From assembly GCA_030068145.1 (NCBI GenBank), contig JAPJBO010000777.1, positions 44,000 through 107,999 on the forward strand: DNA of 64,000 nucleotides, in the 5' to 3' direction. Source of the stretch: Diplonema papillatum (lineage: Eukaryota > Euglenozoa > Diplonemea > Diplonemida > Diplonemidae). Positions 23,850 to 42,671 of this stretch are shown piece by piece (the first letter of the stretch is position 1; every line of letters begins with the position of its first letter). The notes beneath the pieces were generated by a model. That model did no database searches, was not told where the DNA came from, and saw only the letters and a list, made by a program, of their open reading frames with translations. The translations under genes were made by a program, and so were the position numbers.

Positions 23850-23943
23850 GCATGCACGCCCCCCGCGGTGAAATGTCTTCCTTCGCTACTTTCTTTGAAG
23901 GGGGGCGCTAGGAGGTGGGGGGTAGGGAGGGGGCCGCCCGCCT

Positions 23944-24040
23944 GTTGTGTTGACCCTGAGCGGAGTTCTGCCTACTTATGAAATGCTGCCGATGCGCCTG
24001 CGGGCTGGTGGCTGCGACGTACGCAGTATTGCAGCCATGT
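23944..24040 (-). mobile_element. 3'-terminal fragment of the (CA)-tailed LINE family
   Basis: On the minus strand it reads GGCTGCA...TACGTCGCA...ACTCCGCTCAGGG, aligning with the 3' ends of the two LINE copies in kinesin intron 3. The tail here is only ACACAAC with no long CA run. It is a dead 3' fragment. Confidence 0.6.
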
Positions 24041-24047
24041 CCGACTA

Positions 24048-24994
24048 CTGGGGGGGGCCAATTACAATTGAGTTCAATTGTTATATAACGATACACGACG
24101 TGGAATTGGGGGGTCTCAGACCCCCCCAAAAAACACTGAGTATAATGCAACTCCGAGCAAAAACTGAAGGGAAAACCTGCACAAAACAAGTGAAACGCTC
24201 GAGCCCGCAGTTCGGACTCCGAGCCCTGATTTCTCGTGCACCGGGTCGGAAATACCCAACTGGTGCATGCCGTGGGTGTTTCCATCAACACCTGGCAAGA
24301 CTCCTGCCAAGACTCTTGGCAAGAGAATACCCTAACTTGGGCCTAAGGTTCACTTTTTCTGGGGCGGTTGCTCAGTATCAGAGTTTCCAACAGCATGGAC
24401 CGCAGTCCGACGAACTTAATGCTTCTCTTTTTGGCAGAGAGCGCTGGCGGCAGACGGGCACCACCGATAAATCTGGGGCTAACAAGATATCCCATCCGAT
24501 GGGCCATCGCCCCCATGCCGGGCCACGGTCACGATTGGCAGTGTCTCCGGCTGGCTCCGAAGCTCAACTCCGGAGCTGGCTCAGCAGCTCCGGAGCCACC
24601 GCCACACTGCGATTGCCAGCCCATTGCCCATGTTTGTGCTCATGATACCCGCACACAGCCAGCTCCAAGACTTTGGCACGAGCAACGGCATCAGCGACAT
24701 CATCATGATCATGCTCAAAACCTTAAGAAGACCCGGGTTCGGAATGCACACCAAAACCTCGTTTTAAGATTTCTTCTCCGCTTTGGAGGTCTAACATGAC
24801 TTTTCCAAAAAAAGCCGAAACGAAAACGGCCCTGAAACCGCCTCACTGGCTGGCTCACACTCAAGTGCAGTGCGAAAGTGTCATCCGTACAGTAACATTA
24901 CAATTCAATTGTACCATACGGTTGGGATGCGCCGATTCCCCGAAAAAAAAGTTCAAGTGTATAATACGGTTCAATAGTAATTAGCCCCCCCCAG
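24048..24994. mobile_element. Non-autonomous TIR element (MITE-like, 947 bp)
   Basis: The left end CTGGGGGGGGCCAATTAC and the right end (reverse complement CTGGGGGGGGCTAATTAC) form inverted repeats of about 24 bp with two mismatches, and both ends are bordered by TA. A TA target duplication with short inverted repeats fits a Tc1/mariner-like non-autonomous element. No transposase frame is inside. Just inside the left end is a foldback GGGGGTCTCAGACCCCC, and several CAATTG-rich palindromes sit near both ends. Confidence 0.65.
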
Positions 24995-27900
24995 TAGGGT
25001 CGACGTCTTGTGCGTGTTGTGGACCCGTTCTGTACGTGGTGCTTGTGGGGGAGGCGTCCACGATTCCGTCAGTTTCAGGTGACTGCAGATGCACCCGCGG
25101 GTTGCAAGTAGGAATCCGTGTTCAACTGGGGGAGGTGCTGCAGCACAGTCGCCGCATCGCTCTAGTCTGCAGGATGAGCAGCAAGTTGTGCACAAGTTGT
25201 CGGAGACGCGCCTTTCTTTACATGCTCGTCCGAAGGATTGAACTCCATGCAACGCCTGTTTCGACGCACGTTCTTCGCAGTGAAGACTGTTTTCTCGCCA
25301 CAAACAAAAGCAGGGCAAGAGAAGTTGGTTGGTATTTTCATAGGTTTTGAATTTTCCACTAGTTTTTTTTTTAAGACTGCCTTTTTTCAGTATTTGCTTT
25401 ATTTTATTTGCTGCGTCACTTCACGGGGAGAAGGGACGAGGCGGTTTCTGTTTCTTTCGCACTACCTCTGGGCTTTTTACGAAGGGAGGACAAGAGAAAC
25501 GAAGAACGATAGTTTACTCACGGTCTGCCTTAAGTTGGTACAAGACGTGGAATGGGAGGGGATTGGGCGGGCATGACACGGTGCACCAGGCATTGGCGTT
25601 TGACAAGCCAAAATCGACGCCATCCGCTTTTCTAGCGTTTATTTTTTATTATTTACTATTTCGCGTCAACTGTGCATTTTTCGTCGGCATTGAAAATATG
25701 TAGCTGGCGGCGTACTCCAACTTAGGTGAACCGCCAGGGCGCACGAGCAACCGAACGCTTAGCATATAGACGGGTCGTCATCGCTTGGGGGGCAGTCACC
25801 CAATTGTTCACATCGAGAAAAAAAAGACGCTTCGGCTTGCTTGTCAAACCCTTGCCGAGTGCCTCCATGTAGACACACGTTGGAGTCCGGCCTCAGGAGC
25901 TAGAGCTATAGCGGGAGCTAGAAAGCGGCCGGCCGCACCCTGCTTTTCCGGGTGTACGGCTACACGCGCACTAGGGCGCAGCACACCCGCTTTTCGGAGA
26001 TGCCTCGGGCACCTCCAGCAGCTGAGGCTGGACTCCACCGCGTGGAAGTCACGACGGAATAAATATTAAGCGATGTTGTCAACAGAAAGAACGTAGTTCT
26101 GGTTTATTCTTCGAAAAAGGGGGCGTGAAGGCGACGAAGAAGAATTCAGACAGAAAGGACGCTTGGCGGGTGGGGGTGTATGTGTGCGTGTGTGTGAGCG
26201 TGTGGAAGTTCATATGGGCACAAGAACAAAGTAGAGCGTGGTGCAAAGGTGAAGGGGGGTGTCCGAAAAAATGTAAAGTTCCGTAAGAAAGTATGAAAAA
26301 AGCATACGCTGCTCTTGTTTTTCGCGCGGGAGAGACAGTCCTCGACGCAAGCCTTCGTGCTTTAAGTGTTGCCGCCAATCAACACGAGGATTGATGGACA
26401 GTCTGACTTATGGTCCTTCCTTTTTCTTATTTCTGGCGATTCCCCATCGACTGTTGCGGTTGGCCGCGCTCCGTCTTCATCGCTCCCAGAGCCAAGCCAT
26501 CCACTGACAGCGGTGCAATTGATTACCTCAACCGTAGTTCGATCGAGGGAAGCAGTTGTCCCAGTGTTGTTTGATTAAAGTTTTACGTGGCAAGGCAACT
26601 TGGGGGGCACACAACTGGTGTCGGGATAAAAGAAGCAGTCTCCCGCAAGGTCGAAGAAAAAAAAGTACTGGTACATTTTGAAAAAGACGTTATGCGCAGT
26701 TGCTTTTTGTGCTTATTTCCTCCTTTTTGCCAAAAAGGACAAAGTTGGGGGGAGTGAAGCGGACAAGGCCAGGGCAGATCGACGAAATGGCCACAGGTTT
26801 GGTTGGTTGCTGACGCATTCGTCAGTGCACCTCCTACTCGGGAGGGGCGTAAACGGCCACCAAGGAAGCCCCAGCCAGAGAATCTTCCTGCCGATGATTC
26901 CTCCCATCTTTCAGTTTTTTAAGACAGACGTCAAATGACGGTTCAAAATCAATTGCAACTCCGGGGAGGGTCTCAAAACCCCGAGGTGACCCGCTCGAGC
27001 ACCTGGATTACGCAAAGGAAAATGGGGTTCGTAAAACTTTTAGTCCAGCCTGCGTTGAGCGGAGACTCGACACTTTCGTTGTTTTCTCAATAGTACAGTT
27101 TGTGCCGGGTTCGTCTGCTTTACTCAATCTTCGTTACGTTCTCCGCCACCCTTTGGTTGTTGCTTGGGGCCAAAAGGTGCTTTGGAAGGGCTCCGAGGGG
27201 CCCGCCCGGTGTTTTTCGATCGGGGAGAAACAACGACACCCAGATATACCCGGATTTCGTGAATTTTGCAAACTGGCGGCCTCCCTCGAGTATTTCCTTC
27301 AACGGGTACCTGTTTCCAAAAATGAAACAGCTTTTGACGGTCGTGTACTACCGTGGCTGTTAGGCAAAGAGGTCGTGGCTTCGGTACACAGCAGCAGTGT
27401 GCACTCTCATCCCTACATGCATGGGGATGATACGGAGCGCGCGTAGAAGAAGGGAGACACGAGAAAGGAACGAAGAAATGGATCGGAATAAGCAGGAGAA
27501 AAGAAAGTGCGTAGGCTTTCGGGTTCCACTGTGTTCGCGAATACCGGCGGCGGGGGGGCTACCAGTGAGACCGGGGTCGCCTTTCTACTGGTTCTGTCCT
27601 TGGCCGAGGAGACTCTTGCTGGAGCCACGCTCCGGGGAAGTACACCATGCGCGTAGCAGACCTGCACGTGGATGGATGCACCTGAGCGGGTCCCTGGACT
27701 TCCACGGGTATCCCACTGCTGGTAACGGTGCGGCCTGATGAAACGAGTGAGAGACTCCCTCGCTTTATCGCGCACATCCGAGACCTGACACACCGAAGAA
27801 GTGCGCCTGTCCACGCGTGAAGCGTTTCAAGGGGCAACCCTTCCTTCAAAAAGAGACGACTGCATCCGGGCGGCCCGATACACAACCCGTCCATCAACAA

Positions 27901-28991
27901 CACGGCACTCGAAACAACTGAGCGGAACAAGCCCGGGACTGTGAGAACGGCAGTGCGTACCTGTCCCTGGCGGCTTTCGTTTGGGGTGCTGGCCAACATT
28001 TCTTGCAAATGATATTACCCCCCCGTTCCCCGTAGGACTCGTTGGCCGGTCGAAGCGACTGGGAAAACTTGATAGAAAACTCCAACGGGGACAACGAGCA
28101 ACGAGTGAAATGCGTCCTTCAACTGGTTTGCGCAACGCCCTCGAGTTTGGAGTGCGTTGCGCAAAACGAAAGTATCGACGTAAATGCGCAGACAACGAAG
28201 ACGGCCGTAGACCGGGAACGTTTGAGGTTAGAATGAACGCGATGATCTCAGACTGACCACCTCTTCATACGCATCGAGTCGTGCTTCCAGCGCTTGCTCA
28301 TGCGCTCCATCGTCATCGGATGCATGTCCCCTTCCATTGCCGTTCTCTTCGTCCGTGACCGGGAAACAGCGCGCAGAAGAATAATGCGCCCACATTGGTG
28401 TGCGAGGATGACATTCTTCTTTTTCTGATCGAGCAGGACGGCTTCGTCTCTTAACGTGCAGTGCATCGTGTTACTGCTCGGTGCCTCGTTCTACTTCCGC
28501 CTCATCAACAAGGGTTGAGGAGGTACGGCAAGCTGCTCTTGGGATGAAAGCGCCAATAAGTAGACCTAAGAGGCATACTCTGTCGGAGGGCGCTTTCGCG
28601 TACACTATACGGGTCGAGTACCGATGCTACGGTGAACAGACTTGCGTGGCCGGCGTCTCGCCACGCGGGTTAAACGCTGCGATGCATGTTTTCACACCGT
28701 GGGTTGGCCAATGCCCGGATATCCTGAATGGCAACAGGCGACACTAGCCAGGGCGCCTTCAAGCATTTCTCTTCCTCTGCAGGTCATGCCTCAACTCGAA
28801 GCCCACCTTGAACTTCGAACGGGGCCGACAAGGGCAGAATCAAGAGCAAGGAGTCGCAAGAGGAGAGGAAGGGGGGCGGTAGCGTAAACGAAAACACGAG
28901 AAGGCTCAAGCCGGCAGCTTAAAATTCGGGTCGAAGATCAGCTTCTGTGAGGTGAGTTTGGGTGAAGGGCCGTGTCGGACTAGCTCCCCAC
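24995..28991. other. About 4 kb with no recognised gene
   Basis: This is the region 3' of the kinesin gene and 5' of kinase copy 4. I found only short frames without domains, T-rich stretches (25350-25400), a GT-rich tract (26170-26205) and A-rich runs (26655). The 3' UTR of the kinesin and the promoter of kinase copy 4 presumably lie here. Confidence 0.5.
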
Positions 28992-36654
<7,663 letters not shown>

Positions 36655-36763
36655 CGCCCCACCCGGATTGACCCGTTTTTGCTTCCTGGTGTCCGGCTGA
36701 GCCCTCCCCCAACCTGGAATTGGTATAGAAGTGACGGTAACCCTACGAGCCTAAAGACACAGA

Positions 36764-37165
36764 TTCATATAAATTGCACCCGAGCTTGAAAGTGACTTAG
36801 GGTGCTCTGACTTTTTTTTTTGTGTCTGGTCCCGCGTGCGTACAGATTTCTGAGAACCGTCGGAAAAAAAGATAATCCAAGAAAAAGATAATTTCCACAA
36901 GAAGTGACCACTACGTTACAAACTGGTCGGTTCGCCTGTGTCTCGTCGTGCTGTGGAAGGGTTCTAAAGCACGCGCTCTCAGTGTGTCCAGAACAGCACC
37001 AGGCCACAGCTACAGAGAACGCTGTATGAACGCTCTGGAGGCTATCAAAGCCCGTCTTCGGACCGCTCAATACAGCAGACAACTGGTAGTTTAATGTCAG
37101 CTAATTTCGTGTAAAGCCCCGGCAGGGAACGAAATTTACCAAACAGGAACGCTGAATCTTTTCTT
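36764..37165 (+). repeat. Left A-B repeat block
   Basis: A starts TTCATATAAATTG (TATA-like) and ends CAGCAGACAAC; B starts TGGTAGTTTAATG and ends AATCTTTTCTT. A is followed directly by B here, then by unrelated ACCTAGTTTGG. Confidence 0.95.
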
Positions 37166-37244
37166 ACCTAGTTTGGTTCATTTCGGGAACTGTCGCTTTC
37201 CGGAACTGACCTCCTTATTTCGAAACAGCGTCGAACACGCGATT

Positions 37245-37880
37245 GGATGAGGGGATCCCACGGGATCTGGCTAATAGGATTGATTGTGGTCTCTTTCGGC
37301 CTGCTTCCTTTCGTCGGGCCTCCAGGTTGATTGTGGTCTCTTTTGGCCTGCTCCTGTGCCCAAGCCCGCACACGCCGGCTCCCAGGTTGATAGTGGTCTC
37401 TTTTGGCCTGCTCCTGACGAGATCCCACGGGATCTGGCTAATAGGATTGATTGTGGTCTCTTTTGGCCTGCTTCCTTTAGTCGGGCCTCCAGGTTGATTG
37501 TGGTCTCTTTTGGCCTGCTCCTGTGCCCAAGCCCGCACACGCCGGCTCCCAGGTTGATTGTGGTCTCTTTTGGCCTGCTCCTGACGAGATCCCACGGGAT
37601 CTGGCTAATAGGATTGATTGTGGTCTCTTTTGGCCTGCTTCCTTTAGTCGGGCCTCCAGGTTGATTGTGGTCTCTTTTGGCCTGCTCCTGTGCCCAAGCC
37701 CGCACACGCCGGCTCCCAGGTTGATTGTGGTCTCTTTTGGCCTGCTCCTGACGAGATCCCACGGGATCTGGCTAATAGGATTGATTGTGGTCTCTTTTGG
37801 CCTGCTTCCTTTAGTCGGGCCGCCAGGTTGATAGTGGTCTCTTTTGGCCTGCTCCTGCGCCCGAGCCTAGGCGCGGCTCT
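37245..37880 (+). repeat. Minisatellite with about 167-bp higher-order period
   Basis: About a dozen copies of a unit containing GATTGTGGTCTCTTTTGGCC, alternating three spacer types (GGATCTGGCTAATAG, TTTAGTCGGGCCTCC, GCCCAAGCCCGCACACG), which creates a 167-bp super-repeat. It lies between the left repeat block and the gag-like frame, as a leader. Long frames on both strands through it are repeat artefacts. Confidence 0.93.
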
Positions 37881-37927
37881 GCTTCCAGGTATTGTGCCCA
37901 GGTGTTGAGGTTTCTTTTTATCTCTGT

Positions 37928-39184
37928 ATGAATCGGCTGAGTTTCTCCGGGGACTTCACACAAGGCGGCCGTTGCGAGGTATGGCTTCAGATTCCTACCA
38001 GGAAGGAGGGAATGTCAATGATGTCGCTCGGGCAGTTCTGGGAAGGCAGGGTTTCGGCGCTGCAAGGCGGGTCGGACGGCACGACGAACGTCTTTGAGGC
38101 GCTGGGTTCGCTCGAGGCGTGGCAGCAGGGCGTGGCGGACCTCCAGTACAAGAGGATCCGCCAGGTTGCCGACGAGGAGTGGTCCGGGGCGGAGAGTTCA
38201 ACTGTCGCCAAGAGGCGCAGGGTGCTGCATGTTGTCGTCTACGAGGCATGGGCGGCCGGTCTGTACGACGACGATGAACCGGCCGGTTTTGTGTCGACCG
38301 CCGCGATCCTCACCGGTCTCACATACGGCTCCCTCTTGGAGTGCGCCATGATGGACGGGATCGACGGCATGCCTTCCGAAGTGCCGGTCAAGTTCCGCTC
38401 CGCGGCGAAGAAATGGTTTCGTTGCAGCGAACAGCGTGAGAAGGAGAGGGACGCCCGGCGCGACGACCAGAGGGCCGCCCGCGCGAAGGACCAGCCTCTG
38501 TCCATACTTGACGTTGCGGATCAAGTAGCCGTCTATGGCCTGGTGCACCTGCCCAAGGCGCTGACCCCTAGCCATACCGATCTGAACTCATTCCAGAGGA
38601 GGGTCGAGAGAGAGCCTGACGTGGCGCTTCCTTACGTTGACATCTCTAAGGACCCGTACACGCCTGCCACTGCAGGGTGGACATCGCGAGGCCCCGTGCC
38701 TTTTGTGCACACCGTGTGTGCTCTGCATAGGTTCCTCGTTATTGCGAGCCTCACAGGGGCATTTGGGACCCAGCCCTGGCCGGTCATCTTCGGATACCCG
38801 GCTCTGGTAGGCGATCTTGCAGCTAAGTTTGGCTGTGCCGTGGCGCGTGAGTATGATGAGAAGGTCAGGCGAAGTTTTGCGAGCGTGAGGAGGGCTGCAC
38901 CGCGGACTCCGCTCCTGATCGAGGCTGTCGAGCGACTCCTGACCCTGGACGAGGAAACTGTGATGAGTCTCCATCTGAAAGCATGCGCAGCGGACTCCGG
39001 AGAGCGCCCGGGCCTTCCCCAAGCACAGCAAGAACGCAAGTCCCCTCTTGCTGCTCGACTCGGACCGTCCCGATCACGACCGGCAGCTCAGCCGAGGGAC
39101 CAAGCCCACGGGCATGATCGTAAGCGGAACGGCTCAAGGCCCGAAGAAGATGCTTTACTGAAGAGGTCGAAGACGGGCAATTGA
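37928..39184 (+). CDS. Gag-like protein of the DIRS-like element
   Basis: First in-frame ATG is 37928 (MNRLSFSGDF); the frame ends TGA, about 418 residues. No zinc knuckle is visible. It has an acidic/aromatic middle part and a basic C terminus (DRKRNGSRPEEDALLKRSKTGN) likely to bind nucleic acid. I do not recognise the family by motif; the gag assignment rests on position before the RT and on size. Confidence 0.5.
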   Translation: MNRLSFSGDFTQGGRCEVWLQIPTRKEGMSMMSLGQFWEGRVSALQGGSDGTTNVFEALGSLEAWQQGVADLQYKRIRQVADEEWSGAESSTVAKRRRVLHVVVYEAWAAGLYDDDEPAGFVSTAAILTGLTYGSLLECAMMDGIDGMPSEVPVKFRSAAKKWFRCSEQREKERDARRDDQRAARAKDQPLSILDVADQVAVYGLVHLPKALTPSHTDLNSFQRRVEREPDVALPYVDISKDPYTPATAGWTSRGPVPFVHTVCALHRFLVIASLTGAFGTQPWPVIFGYPALVGDLAAKFGCAVAREYDEKVRRSFASVRRAAPRTPLLIEAVERLLTLDEETVMSLHLKACAADSGERPGLPQAQQERKSPLAARLGPSRSRPAAQPRDQAHGHDRKRNGSRPEEDALLKRSKTGN

Positions 39185-39231
39185 CTTCCAAGTGACATGA
39201 CATCTTCCCCTTCCCCTGCTCCACTCCTATC

Positions 39232-39660
39232 AACCGACCCCGGCCATTGTTTCAAGGAATCAAGTCATCACCATCAGCCGAGTCATCGGTACCATACCCG
39301 ACTCGGCTCTGCCGTGTCTGTTAGTCAGCAAGAGGGCGTCGTCGGAATTCAACCATAACACCACCATCAACCGAGTCATCGGCACCATACCCGACTCGGC
39401 TCTGCCGCGTCTGTCAGTCAGCAAGAGGGCGTCTTCGAAATTCCACCATCACACCACCATCAACCGAGTCATCGGCACCATACCCGACTCGGCTCTGCCG
39501 CGTCTGTTGATCAGCAAGAGGGCGTCTTCGGAACTCTACCATCACACCACCATCAGCCGAGTCATCGGCACCATACCCGACTCGGCTCTGCCGTTTCTGT
39601 TAATCAGCAAGAGGGCGTCTTCGGAATCCCACCATCACGCAGCCGTCTGTCGCCCGGCGA
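39232..39660 (+). repeat. Four tandem hairpin-forming repeats between gag and pol
   Basis: The period is about 93-97 bp. Each unit has CCGAGTC...GACTCGG, a 7-bp stem around a 15-nt loop (ATCGGCACCATACCC or a near variant), followed by CAGCAAGAGGGCGTC. The conserved stems suggest an RNA or recombination function, but none is established. Confidence 0.85.
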
Positions 39661-39712
39661 GATTCAGGATGTTCTGAAGAGGCACTCCTTCACCGAGAAA
39701 GCTCTCGACGCC

Positions 39713-41634
39713 ATGCCAGCGGTGAAGGAGATGCCCCAGCTCGATGGCGAAGTGGAGGCCGCAATCAGTTGTTCCTCGGCAACACCGGTTCATGAGGCGC
39801 AGCGTATGCGCTCACAGTTCTTGGCTCGCTGGAGGAAGAGGTCTGACGAGCTGTCGCCCCACGAAGGAGATCCTTGTCACGTCGAACTACTCGGCGAGAT
39901 GCTTCGCGACCTGCGCATCTCAGGCGCTGACGATCTCCTGTTCCACCTGAAGACGGGTTGCCCCATGTCAGGCGTGGTCGGGTACGGAGGGCTCTACACT
40001 CCGGGACCCCCCGGGGCACCTGAGATGACAGAGGAGGAGTTGGTCCGGCGTCAGGGCGACGTTCTAGCGAGGTCGGTGCGGGCCATCCGTTCCGACTCCA
40101 AGGATAACAGGCTGGCGATATGGCGCTCCGTGCAGAAGGAGGTTGCTGCCGGTTATATGGTAGCGGTTCGTCCCCCAGCTAACGCCGTCTATCTCAGGAG
40201 GTTCCTGATTCGCCAAGTGAAGTTTGACGACGAGGGCTCCCGCATCAAGGAGCGGGCCTGCGACGATGGTCGCATGGCACTGGTGAACAAGTCCGTCCAC
40301 ATGTCGACGCCGGTGAAGTTGGACACGACGGATGTGTACGTGGAGGTGGCCAGGCGGGTGGCTTTCGGACGACCCCGCCGCCACGTTCCGGTCTGTGGGT
40401 CTGGACCACAAGGACGCGTACCGCCAGTTGCGCGCCAGGAACGACAGGCTGTGCAGGTGCGTCGTCGTGGAGAACCCTGAGGATGGTGAGGTGGCGTACT
40501 TCCGGATGGAGCGGCTATCCTTCGGCGAGACAGCGGCTGTTGTGCACTACAACGCTTTCGCAAGGATCCTGGCGAGGTTGGTCCGCCGCGGGCTCCGGCT
40601 TCCGTTGTGCCAGTATTACGACGACTTCGCCGCCCCGACCCTGGCCTCGGACGATCGGGCGCTGACTGACGTCCTGGAACTTCTCCAGGACATTCTTCGG
40701 ACGTCATTCAACGAGGAGAAGACGTCGGCAAACAACTACTTTCGCCATCTCGGCTTGATGTTTACCATCAAACGGAAGCAGTGAGGTCGGAATCTCAGGG
40801 CCCAGGAGGCAGGGTCTCATTCACATGCTGGAGGGAATCCTGAGCCGCGATTCCTTGTCGCCGGGGGAGGCTGCGTCGTTGGCAGGTAAGCTCGCCTTCG
40901 CGACTTCGGCGCTCTTCGGCAGGATTGGCCGCGTGCCACTCCAGCCGATCTACAGGCGCTCCAATGCGTCATCGACTTTTGCAGGGTTCAAGTTAGGTGT
41001 CGATCTTCGAGCATCCGTGAGATGGTGGGCAAGCACGCTGGCCGCAGGAGAGTTGTGTTTCAGAAGATCTGTGCCCCTTCGTCTAGTGCAGCCCGGCGTA
41101 GGCACCAGATATGTCCTCTTCACCGATGTCTGCCTCTTCGGTCTTGGCGCGGTCTTAGCTACGGTCGTAGATGGCTTTCCTACCGCGGTCGAATACTTCG
41201 CGCATCCTGTCCCCCCGGCGGGCTCAGAGCTGCAGATCCACCACCTCGAGTTTGCTGCGGTCTCGGTTGCGTTCTCCCTGTGGTTCAATGACAGATTCGA
41301 CTTCACCGTCTCAGTCTGGGTTGACAACAGCATCGTGCTGGGCAGCCTGATACAAGGGCGGACAAAGGCTAAAGAGCTTCTTCTTCCGGTTCATGCGTTC
41401 TGGGAGCGTCTAGCTAGGTCCAGAGGCGATGCGTGGTTCGAGAGGGTACCGGGGGAGGACAACCTCTCTGACCTTCCCAGCCGGCTCAACCATGCCTGGG
41501 CGGATATTCCATTTAAGGGTCTACGACCCAAGAGAAGGGACGTAGAACAACGGATCGTCGACGAAGCGATCGCGGATGTGCTCGGGGGCAGTCTGTCCGG
41601 CCTGGTAGGCTCTTCCGCGTCGCCTGAGCCGTGA
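39713..41634 (+). pseudogene. DIRS/Ngaro-type reverse transcriptase-RNase H, frameshifted
   Basis: Three consecutive frames encode one pol. 39713-40400 holds the N-terminal RT part (RRFLIRQVKF, CDDGRMALVN). About 40360-40784 continues with GLDHKDAYRQLR and the catalytic YYDDF. About 40786-41634 carries the RNase H (FTDVCLFGLGAV, HHLEFAAVSVAF, VWVDNSIVLG, PGEDNLSDLPSR). AYRQ with NxxDLPSR and this RNase H order is typical of DIRS-group elements. Frameshifts near 40370 and 40784 break it; sequencing error is the alternative. No recombinase follows in 41635-42040. Confidence 0.75.
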
Positions 41635-42040
41635 GAGGAGGAAAGAGAAGACGCAGGGCATCTGCGGCGCTCCTTTCGTTCGTTCTCACGCCAAGGTCCA
41701 TTGGGATACGTGCCATTGGGTGAATCCCACTAGACATGCGAGGTGAGCGGCCCCGACGGCCAGCATTCGCAAGCTGTTGCGCCCGCCAGTGCTTAGAGTG
41801 TCGGACAACTGTCGTGGTTGTTGCCGCCGCGCAAGCCGCCACCGTTTGGCCACGGCTCGCACGCGCAGCCTCGCAGGGAGACTTCGCCGGTCGGCTCTGT
41901 CCCATAGCTTGGTGGGCCAGTTAAGGGCCGTAACCGTTAGAGAACTGTTTGTCGGAAGAGCGCCTTAAACATACGTTAAATTAGCGGAATGAGAAGGGAA
42001 CCACGGCTCCGAGTGACCCATCTCGAGGGAGGTAATTTAA
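41635..42040. other. 3' non-coding part of the DIRS-like element
   Basis: No tyrosine recombinase or other frame recognised here. Confidence 0.5.
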
Positions 42041-42440
42041 TGGTAGTTTAATGTCAGCTAATTTCGTGTAAAGCCCCGGCAGGGAACGAAATTTACCAAA
42101 CAGGAACGCTGAATCTTTTCTTCATATAAATTGCACCCGAGCTTGAAAGTGACTTAGGGTGCTCTGACTTTTTTTTTTGTGTCTGGTCCCGCGTGCGTAC
42201 AGATTTCTGAGAACCGTCGGAAAAAAAGATAATCCAAGAAAAAGATAATTTCCACAAGAAGTGACCACTACGTTACAAACTGGTCGGTTCGCCTGTGTCT
42301 CGTCGTGCTGTGGAAGGGTTCTAAAGCACGCGCTCTCAGTGTGTCCAGAACAGCACCAGGCCACAGCTACAGAGAACGCTGTATGAACGCTCTGGAGGCT
42401 ATCAAAGCCCGTCTTCGGACCGCTCAATACAGCAGACAAC
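42041..42440 (+). repeat. Right B-A repeat block
   Basis: B (42041-42122) runs straight into A (42121-42440), sharing TT. A then continues into CCGTGGTTGTATTAAATG, where a frame starting inside A (MNALEAIKARLRTAQ) stays open for about 90 codons. This suggests A and the right flank were once contiguous. Confidence 0.95.
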
Positions 42441-42604
42441 CCGTGGTTGTATTAAATGAGGATACCGCAGCCGAGCAGGCATCTCTTCTTGCGTACGTCC
42501 GGGAGAAGTATGGTGGAGCAAATTCATCCCCGCACCTTGTCAACCTGCGGAGCTGCGAGGATACAAGATGCAGTGTGGGGGCTGGCACCACAGCACCGGT
42601 GCTG

Positions 42605-42638
42605 GCACCGGAGAGCACCGGCCGGTGCTCTCCGGTGC
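42605..42638. repeat. Perfect 34-bp palindrome
   Basis: Each arm reads GCACCGGAGAGCACCGG on its own strand, with no spacer. It is preceded by the smaller palindrome GCACCGGTGC. It could extrude as a cruciform. Confidence 0.95.
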
Positions 42639-42671
42639 TGGGTCTGGTATTTGACTTCGTATTGTAACTTA

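Larger units (their letters stand above)
36764..42440 (+). mobile_element. DIRS-like retroelement bounded by A-B ... B-A repeats
   Basis: The left side has block A (36764-37083, 320 bp) followed by block B (37084-37165, 82 bp). The right side has B (42041-42122) followed by A (42121-42440). The copies are identical by eye and in direct orientation. Between them lie a minisatellite, a gag-like frame, hairpin repeats and a broken RT-RNase H. Split direct repeats are known from Ngaro/PAT-type tyrosine-recombinase retrotransposons, but this exact order is not the textbook A1-B1-A2-B2. No tyrosine recombinase frame was found. Block A starts 110 bp upstream of the kinesin ATG, so insertion has rebuilt that promoter region. 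Confidence 0.6.

Noticed and set aside
27397-28256. Short open frames in the 4-kb gap as small genes
   Set aside because: No domain, no splice-consistent partner and no conservation signal visible.
37245-37880. Second CRISPR-like repeat run
   Set aside because: Spacers recur in a fixed order (167-bp super-repeat), as in a minisatellite.
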